Shown here one piece after another: positions 6,141 through 12,688 of a stretch of DNA of 14,557 nt (positions are counted from its first letter, which is position 1; the number at the start of each line of letters is the position of its first letter). The translations under genes were made by a program, and so were the position numbers. The DNA comes from JBBATK01 sp046052705. GTDB lineage: Bacteria > Bacteroidota > Ignavibacteria > Kapaibacteriales > NICIL-2. Location of the stretch: positions 1 to 14,557 of the forward strand of contig JBJOLU010000073.1 of assembly GCA_046052705.1 (NCBI GenBank). The letters are read 5' to 3'. The notes beneath the pieces were generated by a model that worked only from the letters and a program-made list of their open reading frames with translations, did not search any database and was not told where the DNA came from.

Positions 6141-7352
6141 TCAGATCTGCTGTAGTCGTTTTAGCGCCCGCACTGCCTCCGAAGATTTAGGATAGGTCTT
6201 CACCACGCGTTCATAGCTTTTCTTGGCCTCGTTATTCTTACCCATACGTACATAGCTTTCGGCTATCATCAGCATACTGCTGCTCGCACGATCAAAGGAA
6301 GGATACCCTAGTGCTTTCTAATACCAGCGAATAGCCTCCTCGTACTTTCCTAAAACAAAGTTCGACTCACCTATCCAATAACTGTTTTGCGCTACGCTCT
6401 CGGTAGATACGCTCTGCGCAGTGGATTTTTGCAGCAAGGTAATGCACTCTGCATACTGTTTTCTTTTGAACAGCTCCATGGCCTGGGCAAACATATCCAC
6501 ACCGTCCAAGGGAACGGGAGATCCTTTAGCAGGTTTACTTCTCGCCGAGTTTTCTCCGTCTTTAGCCGCAATCGCAGACTTTGATCCCAACTTTGCGACT
6601 AAAGCTTCATCTGCAGGCGAAGCACTCTTAGTAGCTATTGCTCGTGGAGCACGAGAAGCCGAACCGGCGGGTGTGCTTCTGCGAGTGATAGACTTAACCG
6701 GTACCTTCTTCGGCTTGGAAATCGGCATCGCATCTCCGTCGCTGCCATCCGGCGCAATAATATCTTCGAAAGGATCCATGGCGGAGGCGGAAGAGCCGTA
6801 GGCCGACGGCGCACTTCCCGATCGAGGAGCAGGTCGTTGTTCAGTTCTTTCGCCTGTACGATCTGAGTTCTTTTCCTATATGGGATCTTCACCGGTAACG
6901 GGCCGGCTTTGCGGCGATTGACGCAATGAACGTAACTCTCTCAGTTCATCACGAACGCTGTCTATACGCGCATGCAAGGCAGCTTGTTCCTGCTGAACGA
7001 GTTCTATCTGCTCACGCAAAGGAAGTACACGTTTACGTTCCAAAAATTGCGCGCTGTCTTGTCGAGCACCACTGCGCGTTGAGGTTGAGGTGTATTCAGG
7101 TGAGGCGGGAGAAGCAGGCAAATCGGCGAGTTCTCTGTCGATGAGTTGAGATTGGCTGCTCACACCAACGGGATTCTTATCTGCAGATTTGCCTCCGGCG
7201 TTTACATACCGTTTGGTTTTCAGCGGAGCACTGCATGAGGACGACAGCACCATGATGCACACTGTTAGCACCTTACACCAAACAGCCGGCGGGACCTCAT
7301 AGGAAGATGGATATCGGAGTTGTTTGATACGTCGGGCATCTATGCCGTTCAT
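6141..7352 (-). pseudogene. CpoB/YbgF-like TPR lipoprotein gene interrupted by two in-frame TAG codons
   Basis: One reading frame of 403 codons from ATG 7352 to TGA 6143-6141 contains TAG at codons 159 (6878-6876) and 345 (6320-6318) but no frameshift. Translated through, it has a hydrophobic segment ending LSSSC (Cys40, an imperfect lipobox), a coiled coil (about 113-145, LREQIELVQQEQAALHARID), a Ser/Ala/Lys-rich linker, and a C-terminal TPR region (about 287-403) with NSYWIGESNFVLGKYEEAIR and, after the second TAG, MLMIAESYVRMGKNNEAKKS and YPKSSEAVRALKRL. Coiled coil plus this TPR pattern is that of CpoB/YbgF, a periplasmic partner of Tol-Pal. The ATG at 6779 inside the frame lacks a ribosome site, so two separate genes are unlikely. 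Either a recent pseudogene or amber read-through. Confidence 0.75.
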
Positions 7353-7444
7353 GTGTCAATGAGAGATCACTGAGAAAGCTTCCTTTACGTGTACACTCGC
7401 AGGCTCCGGGAATGCAGAATCCGCGGACGTTCGCTTCAGCAACG

Positions 7445-7466
7445 CATTCAGTCCAAAGACTGAATG
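7445..7466 (-). terminator. Perfect hairpin just after the 99-residue ORF
   Basis: CATTCAGTC and GACTGAATG form a perfect 9-bp stem with a 4-nt loop, beginning 5 nt after the TAA of the gene at 7472-7771. There is no T run after it, so it may be a 3'-end stabilising or Rho-assisted structure rather than a classic terminator. Confidence 0.35.
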
Positions 7467-7471
7467 TGCTA

Positions 7472-7771
7472 TTAGGCGTTATCGGGATCTACTTCTGTAA
7501 GAGTTTCGTAGCTCACGTCTTGAGCAATCGCGTTAATACGGGCAATGTAATCGCCAACGATCTCATCTTCCATCATATCATCTGCTTGATCGAAGGCTTC
7601 CTGATCGGCATAGATTGTAACCTCGGTAAACTCATTGTTACGCTTGCGGAACACAAAGTATTCCAATCCGCGCTCTGCGTTGGCCTTGGTAAGACGACGA
7701 ACGAGTTCATTGTAGGTGGGCATCGATTCTGCCGCGATGGAATAACTAACGGTAAACATTATGCGTGACAT
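7472..7771 (-). CDS. Small conserved-looking protein, possible dimeric alpha/beta-barrel (ABM-like) fold
   Basis: The 99-residue protein is acidic, has no signal peptide or membrane segment, and alternates predicted strands and helices: MFTVSYSIA (strand), MPTYNELVRRLTKANAERG (helix), LEYFVFRKRNNEFTEVTIYA (two strands), a helix rich in Asp and Glu, and VSYETLTEV (final strand). That beta-alpha-beta-beta-alpha-beta order resembles antibiotic-biosynthesis-monooxygenase-like dimeric barrels, but I do not recognise the family and assign no function. The ATG has AAAGGA at good spacing, and a promoter is visible upstream. It is probably transcribed alone: it has its own promoter and is followed by a perfect hairpin. 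Confidence 0.75.
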   Translation of the reverse strand: MSRIMFTVSYSIAAESMPTYNELVRRLTKANAERGLEYFVFRKRNNEFTEVTIYADQEAFDQADDMMEDEIVGDYIARINAIAQDVSYETLTEVDPDNA

Positions 7772-7830
7772 GTAAAATCCTTTAGAAGTAATCTGTAGTA
7801 GTCTGTAGTAAACAGTGGAATAATCAGCGG

Positions 7831-7863
7831 CAAAGATACAACGTCACAATAGAATGGGTGCAA
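7831..7863 (-). promoter_or_regulatory. Bacteroidota-type promoter for the 99-residue ORF
   Basis: On the minus strand TTG (7863-7861), a 22-nt spacer and TATCTTTG (7838-7831) fit TTG-N17 to 23-TAnnTTTG. The leader of about 50 nt holds a two-copy tandem repeat, (A/G)TCTGTAGTA, at 7791-7810 on the plus strand. Confidence 0.45.
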
Positions 7864-7884
7864 TGTGCAGGCAAAGCACACATT

Positions 7885-8292
7885 TTAGGTTTCTACAATG
7901 AAGGTTCTCAGCCCAACATAATCTCCCTGAGAAGAGCGCCCTATCACTAACACGTCTACTTTGTTCTCGCCAAACCACACTTGCACCGGCTTTGTGACAT
8001 TGGCAAAAAACACATCACGCAGCTCTTGAAACTGCAGAGTTTCTTGAACTTCCTCAGGCGTATGCCACTCATAAACATCCGTAACGCCCTCGAAAAACTC
8101 TGCAGCATCACTTTCGGAAATGAGCACGTCCTCCGGATGGTGCAAATGAAACGCGATGTTGTCGAGCGTCATGGCTCCCTGTTCGGCAGTACGCCATACA
8201 TACACGTCAATAGGTGCATCAGACTCGCTGGGATACAGTAGGCCCGTACACAGTCGCTGCAAAGCATCAATCAACTCATCGGTTTTCATCAT
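7885..8292 (-). CDS. Nuclease A inhibitor-like protein (NuiA family)
   Basis: NuiA of Anabaena is a small acidic protein that tightly inhibits the non-specific DNA/RNA endonuclease NucA. This 135-residue protein follows the family layout: ALQRLCTGLLYPSESDAPID near the N-terminus (compare GLLFMSESxYPF in NuiA), VYVW, a central FFEGVT region followed by a Trp and an acidic helix, and the closing VDVLVIGRSSQGDYVGLRTF then IVET, close to the NuiA ending. Of three nearby ATGs, the one at 8292 stands 6 nt after AAGGA, while the first at 8298 would have no spacing, so 8292 is chosen. It starts 21 nt after the argS stop and is probably co-transcribed. No nuclease partner is in the window, and inhibition is inferred from family only. 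Confidence 0.8.
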   Translation of the reverse strand: MMKTDELIDALQRLCTGLLYPSESDAPIDVYVWRTAEQGAMTLDNIAFHLHHPEDVLISESDAAEFFEGVTDVYEWHTPEEVQETLQFQELRDVFFANVTKPVQVWFGENKVDVLVIGRSSQGDYVGLRTFIVET

Positions 8293-8313
8293 GTGCATTC
8301 CTTAGATACATCG

Positions 8314-9954
8314 TTACATTTTTTGCGGTGCCGACAAGCCAAGCACAACAAGGCCATTATGCAAAACAGTTCTGGCCATCTGAGCCAGCTGCAATCGCGA
8401 CGAACGAACGTCCTCCGCCTCGCCAAGTATTCTACAATCGTGGTAGAAGCTATGAAAAGCAGCAGCAACCTCGCGCAAATAATCGGCAATCAAGTGCGGC
8501 TCCATGGATTGCGCGGCACGGCGGATAACAATAGGCAGTTTGTCGCAAATCTTTACCAGCTCTCGTTCCGAGGGATGCTCTACCGTGCACGGCGCATCCG
8601 CATATCCGGATGCCACACCCTGAGCAGCTGCGTTCTCGAATAAACTGCACAGACGAGCATGAGCATATTGCAAATAGAATACCGGGTTCTTATCGCTTTG
8701 CTCCTTGGCAAGATTCATGTCGAATACAAGCTGAGTATCTGCCGAACGCATAAGGAAGAAGAATCTTACGACATCCACACCAAGTTCCTCGATCAGATCG
8801 TCAAGGGTAATCTGCTCGCCGTTACGCTTAGACAACTTATACGGCTGTCCATCTTTAAGGAACGACACCATTTGATGTAACACAACTTTGATCTTCGAAG
8901 CATCAGCTCCAAGGGTGCGCACACCTGCAATTACCTCTTGAACCGTTGAGATATGATCAGCGCCAAAGATGTCTATCACTAAGTCGTCGCCACGCTCGCA
9001 TTTGATTCTGTGATAGGCCATATCCGGAAGGCGGTACGTAGGCTCGCCGGACGACTTCACGATCACGCGGTCGTTCTCTAATCCCATTTTGGACGTTGAA
9101 ATCCACACAGCACCATCGCGCTCGTAAGCAAAGCCGGTGGACTTGAGCTGCTTGATGGTATTGTCAATAATACCATCTTCATACAACGAGTTCTCGTTGA
9201 AGAATATATCGTGACGAACACCCAATGTTTCCAGAGTACGCTTGATGGAAGCGAAGCACCACTCCTCGCCTTTCTTTTTGCACACGGCAAGATTCTCCGG
9301 ACTCTCCTCTTTTAGAGCTTCTCCATGTTCCTGCACCAGTAAGCGGGCAATGTCCAGGATATACGCGCCTTTGTAGCCATTCTCTTCATCAAAGGGGAAA
9401 TCCTCCTGGCCCAATGCCTGGCGATATCGCGCATAGATGGACCTCGCCAGATTGTTCATCTGGTTGCCGCCATTGTTGAAGTAATATTCGCGGGTGACAC
9501 GATAGCCCGACCAATGAAGTATGGTAGAAATCGAATCGCCGAGCATGATATTACGGCCGTGCCCGGGATGTAACGGACCGGTGGGATTAGCACTCACATA
9601 CTCAACATTTGCACCTTTACCGGCACCCAGATCATTCCTTCCGTAGGAATCACCCTCGTCCAAAATTCCCTTTACTCGTTTGGAAAAATAGGCGCCATTG
9701 TACTTGATGTTGATAAAACCCGCACCCGCAATCTCCACCGAGGAAATCAGTTCGGGATCGGGTTGCAAAGCCTCAATTATTCGCTGCGCGATCACTCTGG
9801 GCGGTTTGCCAAGCTGTTTGGCTTTGAGCATCGCAACATTTGTGGACGCATCTCCGTGCTCGGGGTTGCGAGGCACTTCAAACGCTAGGTCCCGAGGGTC
9901 GATGTCGCACGCAGTAAGTGCCGCGATAAAGAGTTGTTCCAGGTAATCGTACAT
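8314..9954 (-). CDS. argS: Arginyl-tRNA synthetase
   Basis: Class I aminoacyl-tRNA synthetase that charges tRNA-Arg with arginine in the cytosol. The 546 residues include the N-terminal Add1 domain (EVPRNPEHGDASTNVAM), the HIGH signature as HPGHG in VSANPTGPLHPGHGRN (119-134), the KMSKS region as YKLSKRNGE (372-380), and the C-terminal anticodon-binding DALR domain ending VLGLSAPQKM. Length is normal. The ATG lies 7 nt downstream of the rsfS TGA with no strong ribosome site, suggesting translational coupling. A gene for one of its substrates, tRNA-Arg(ACG), lies about 2.3 kb away on the other strand. Confidence 0.98.
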   Translation of the reverse strand: MYDYLEQLFIAALTACDIDPRDLAFEVPRNPEHGDASTNVAMLKAKQLGKPPRVIAQRIIEALQPDPELISSVEIAGAGFINIKYNGAYFSKRVKGILDEGDSYGRNDLGAGKGANVEYVSANPTGPLHPGHGRNIMLGDSISTILHWSGYRVTREYYFNNGGNQMNNLARSIYARYRQALGQEDFPFDEENGYKGAYILDIARLLVQEHGEALKEESPENLAVCKKKGEEWCFASIKRTLETLGVRHDIFFNENSLYEDGIIDNTIKQLKSTGFAYERDGAVWISTSKMGLENDRVIVKSSGEPTYRLPDMAYHRIKCERGDDLVIDIFGADHISTVQEVIAGVRTLGADASKIKVVLHQMVSFLKDGQPYKLSKRNGEQITLDDLIEELGVDVVRFFFLMRSADTQLVFDMNLAKEQSDKNPVFYLQYAHARLCSLFENAAAQGVASGYADAPCTVEHPSERELVKICDKLPIVIRRAAQSMEPHLIADYLREVAAAFHSFYHDCRILGEAEDVRSSRLQLAQMARTVLHNGLVVLGLSAPQKM

Positions 9955-9961
9955 GGCTGAA

Positions 9962-10396
9962 TCAGGAATTCTCTTCGGTTAATAATGATTGCATGACGTC
10001 ACGTTCTTTGGCCTTTACCATGCGTCCCGAATCGGACAGTGTGAACATTTCTGCATCGGCCCATAAGCGCTCGAGTTTGTAGAACGAACGCGCCTCTTTC
10101 TTCATAATGTGTACAGCCACATCGAAGTAGTCGAGCAACACCCAATTCATACTATCCCAACCCTCCGAACGCGGAGCCAAAATGCCCTCTGCCTTTGTGC
10201 GTGCAACGATCTCTTCTGCCATACTGCGAACCTGCGGCTCGGTCATGCACTCGGCGATCACGAACCATTCGCAGGGAGAACCATCTATCTCTTTAATATT
10301 CAAGAAGATAACGTTTGTCGCTTTCTTATCTCGTGCTATGCGGCCACACAGCAACGCCAGGGCTTTTGCATCTTCTATTTTTGATTTTTTTGCCAC
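9962..10396 (-). CDS. rsfS: Ribosome silencing factor RsfS
   Basis: RsfS binds uL14 on the large subunit and blocks subunit joining, lowering translation in starvation. The protein shows the family core: KKATNVIFLNIKEIDGSPCEWFVIAE, then RSMAEEIVARTKAEG, and the signature WVLLDYFDVAVHIM followed by YKLERLWADAE. I choose the GTG at 10396 (144 residues, VAKKSKIEDAKALAL), which has AGAAAG 6 nt upstream. A TTG at 10429 would add 11 residues and has no ribosome site. The C-terminus carries about 25 residues after the usual end of the domain. It sits between the LytR_C gene and argS, all on the same strand. Confidence 0.93.
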   Translation of the reverse strand: MAKKSKIEDAKALALLCGRIARDKKATNVIFLNIKEIDGSPCEWFVIAECMTEPQVRSMAEEIVARTKAEGILAPRSEGWDSMNWVLLDYFDVAVHIMKKEARSFYKLERLWADAEMFTLSDSGRMVKAKERDVMQSLLTEENS

Positions 10397-10456
10397 GAAT
10401 AACTTTCTGATTGATATACCCGCATTCAAACACAGACAAAAACTATGGGTCTGTAC

Positions 10457-10900
10457 TCAACGATACGGACGTAATATTTGAAAATCTCTGCCCAACACCA
10501 CCGTGCAGTCCAGAACCAATGTAGTGTCGATCTCCCGGCGTACGCTCCCGTTATCTATACCGAGCGCATATGCTACGCGGGCTGCAGGAGCGGAATCGGC
10601 CGTAACATTTACCACAAACGACTTCGGAGTTTGAAACGACGCATTTTGAACTTGCACCACATCGAAACCGCGGCGGCGAAGAAAATCGGTGGCTTTCTTA
10701 GCAATACCCGGCACATCGGTGGCATTCAAAATTTGAAGTTGAATGGCCCTGGCGTGACTATCGGATCCGATCACACTTTCTACCTGCACTTCTACCGGTG
10801 GTTGAATGAAGAACCGAACAATGAGCGCATAGCCAAAGGCAACTACCGCAGCCGCAAGAAGCACCGTCACCAGCAACCGAACTACGGATGCATACTTCAT
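10457..10900 (-). CDS. Membrane-anchored LytR_C-domain protein
   Basis: The 147 residues comprise a short cytoplasmic start, one membrane helix (about 8-32) and an extracytoplasmic domain with AIQLQILNATDVPGIAKKAT and FLRRRGFDVV, the pattern of the LytR cell-envelope attenuator C-terminal domain (PF13399: a VxVxNGTG-like strand-turn, a helix, then GFxV). Here the turn reads LNATDVPGIA. The catalytic LytR-CpsA-Psr domain is absent, so it is not a wall-polymer ligase; a cell-envelope binding role is only inference. It ends in TGA about 60 nt before the likely rsfS start and begins 94 nt after nuoI. No promoter is apparent in that gap, so it may be read from the nuo unit. Confidence 0.82.
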   Translation of the reverse strand: MKYASVVRLLVTVLLAAAVVAFGYALIVRFFIQPPVEVQVESVIGSDSHARAIQLQILNATDVPGIAKKATDFLRRRGFDVVQVQNASFQTPKSFVVNVTADSAPAARVAYALGIDNGSVRREIDTTLVLDCTVVLGRDFQILRPYR

Positions 10901-10973
10901 ATCGTGAACGGGATTAACTCGAAGAATTCTCTACTACGAATGCAATGCAACGGACCAACTCCGCGTAGCATCA

Positions 10974-10991
10974 GTACATTGATGTATGTAC
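10974..10991 (-). other. Small inverted repeat after nuoI
   Basis: GTACAT and ATGTAC (6 bp, 6-nt loop) lie 3 nt past the nuoI stop on the minus strand. It has no T run and would not terminate by itself. It may mark the boundary between the nuo genes and the LytR_C gene. Confidence 0.2.
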
Positions 10992-10994
10992 GCA

Positions 10995-11495
10995 TTAGCG
11001 GTACATACGGAGAAATTCCAAACGGGCTTGCAGTTTAGACACAGGCGTGAGTAGCCGATCTTTACCAAAGATGGCGTCTTCTTGTGTGTGGAATACGATG
11101 TCGTAATCTTTACTCATTACGATGGCCTCCTCAGGGCACACTTCCTCGCAATACCCGCAGTAAATGCAACGCAGCATATTGATCTCGAAGAGAGCGGGAT
11201 AGCGTTCTTTATCACGTGTTTGGGTTTCGCCTGCCTGAACCTCGATGGCCAGCGCAGGACATACCCGCGAGCACAATCCGCATGCTACACAACGCTCACC
11301 GGCTTCTTCCTGAACCAACACAGGACGGCCGCGATAGCTACCGGTAGGTTCCCAGCGAACTTCGGGGTACTGCCTGGTCATGTCCGGCTTGAACATAGTC
11401 GCAAACGTCGATCCTAAACCCTTGACGATTTCCGGCAGATACAACTTCTCCCAGAAGGTCATTCGTTGCGCGCGTGTATTGGTCGTAACATTCAT
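10995..11495 (-). CDS. nuoI: NADH-quinone oxidoreductase subunit I
   Basis: NuoI is the peripheral-arm ferredoxin-like subunit of complex I, holding [4Fe-4S] clusters N6a and N6b that pass electrons toward NuoB and quinone. The 166 residues contain two CxxCxxCxxxCP motifs, C69/C72/C75/C79 (CVACGLCSRVCP) and C110/C113/C116/C120 (CIYCGYCEEVCP), as well as the N-terminal YPEVRWEPTGSYRGRPVL that leads into the first motif. An alternative start at Met12 (MTFWEKLYLPEI) is possible; neither start has a clear ribosome site. It lies 30 nt after nuoH. The usual nuoJ does not follow; a LytR_C-domain gene does. Confidence 0.95.
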   Translation of the reverse strand: MNVTTNTRAQRMTFWEKLYLPEIVKGLGSTFATMFKPDMTRQYPEVRWEPTGSYRGRPVLVQEEAGERCVACGLCSRVCPALAIEVQAGETQTRDKERYPALFEINMLRCIYCGYCEEVCPEEAIVMSKDYDIVFHTQEDAIFGKDRLLTPVSKLQARLEFLRMYR

Positions 11496-11525
11496 TGCTG
11501 TGTATGCAAGTACGTGTAAAAGGTA

Positions 11526-12614
11526 TTAACGGATGATTCCCATCGACTGAAGCACAGACATAACGCCGCCCGTGAGCAAAATATTCACGAGAGCTACGGG
11601 GAGCATTACTTTCCATCCCAGATTCATAAGCTGATCATAGCGGAAACGAGGCAAGGTCCAGCGAACCCAGATAAAGAAGAACAACAGAACTCCCACTTTG
11701 GCCGAGAACGTTCCAAACTGAACTAAGGCCAGCATCACAGAGCCGTCTTCTATTCCCAGCAATTGCTTGGCAAAGGGAGCATCATAGCCGCCCAGGTACA
11801 AGGTGGTCAGTACCGCCGACGACGTAACGATGTTAGCATATTCAGCCAAGTAGAACAATCCGAACTTCATTCCTGAGTACTCTGTGTGATAACCGCCCAC
11901 AAGCTCGGGCTCTGCTTCAGGAAGGTCGAACGGCGCTCTGTTTGTCTCGGCAAACGACGCCACCATGAATATTATAAAGCCAATGGGTTGGAAGAAAATA
12001 TTCCATTTTCCCTCTGCTTGCGAGGCAATGATGGCATTCATGTCCAAAGAACCGGAAATCATCAGAACTGCGATGAGAGCCAAGCCCATGGACAATTCGT
12101 AGGATATCATTTGAGCCGAGGAACGCAAGCCACCCATCAGCGAGTACTTATTGTTACTCGACCATCCGGCTAGCGTCACTCCGTACACTGCAAGAGAGGT
12201 AAGAGCAAGAATAATCAATATGCCAACATTCACATTCGGAGCTAGAGCCACGTAGAACTTCTCGCCATGAGAATCGGTTATGTATCCCGCCGGTGAAATC
12301 ACGCAGAATAGTGCCAGTGCAATAGCGATGGAAATCAACGGAGCCAACGCATGATAGAAGCGATCGGCATTGGTAGGAATAATATCTTCCTTGGTGTATA
12401 GCTTAATAACGTCGGCCAATGGTTGCAGTAATCCAAGAGGACCAACGCGGTTCGGGCCCACACGATATTGCATCCAAGCCGAGATCTTTCGCTCAGCATA
12501 CACAAGAAAAGCTGCAATGGTCAACACCAGGTTAAGTACAATGAACCCTTTCGCAAGAGCGAACAGCGCCACATTGTGTATCACAGTGTCAAGTATTGAT
12601 TGTACTACGTCCAT
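11526..12614 (-). CDS. nuoH: NADH-quinone oxidoreductase subunit H
   Basis: NuoH (ND1 homologue) is the membrane subunit joining the peripheral and membrane arms of complex I and forming part of the quinone pocket. The 362-residue protein is mostly membrane helices (about eight) and contains the conserved YAERKISAWMQYRVGPNRVG and GLLQPLADVIKLYTKED near the first helix, AETNRAPFDLPEAEPELVGG with its acidic loop and YHTEYSGMKFGLFYLAEY, and the C-terminal FFIWVRWTLPRFRYDQLM. All are signature segments. It lies between nuoG and nuoI as in the standard nuo order, 74 nt after the nuoG stop. Confidence 0.97.
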   Translation of the reverse strand: MDVVQSILDTVIHNVALFALAKGFIVLNLVLTIAAFLVYAERKISAWMQYRVGPNRVGPLGLLQPLADVIKLYTKEDIIPTNADRFYHALAPLISIAIALALFCVISPAGYITDSHGEKFYVALAPNVNVGILIILALTSLAVYGVTLAGWSSNNKYSLMGGLRSSAQMISYELSMGLALIAVLMISGSLDMNAIIASQAEGKWNIFFQPIGFIIFMVASFAETNRAPFDLPEAEPELVGGYHTEYSGMKFGLFYLAEYANIVTSSAVLTTLYLGGYDAPFAKQLLGIEDGSVMLALVQFGTFSAKVGVLLFFFIWVRWTLPRFRYDQLMNLGWKVMLPVALVNILLTGGVMSVLQSMGIIR

Positions 12615-12664
12615 TGTTTACCCGATGTAATTGTTAGTTCGTTGTTTAGCTCACCTGATTTGCA

Positions 12665-12684
12665 AGCCGGCTGCATACCCGGCT
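12665..12684 (-). other. Hairpin between nuoG and nuoH
   Basis: AGCCGG and CCGGCT form a 6-bp GC-rich stem with an 8-nt loop starting 4 nt after the nuoG TAA. Without a T run it is unlikely to end transcription and may instead be a processing or stability element within the nuo transcript. Confidence 0.3.
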
Positions 12685-12688
12685 CTAC

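Noticed and set aside
6318..6779. Separate 153-residue gene starting at ATG 6779
   Set aside because: It has no ribosome site, begins in a low-complexity linker and is in the same frame as the sequence before and after, so it is better seen as the middle of the CpoB-like gene.
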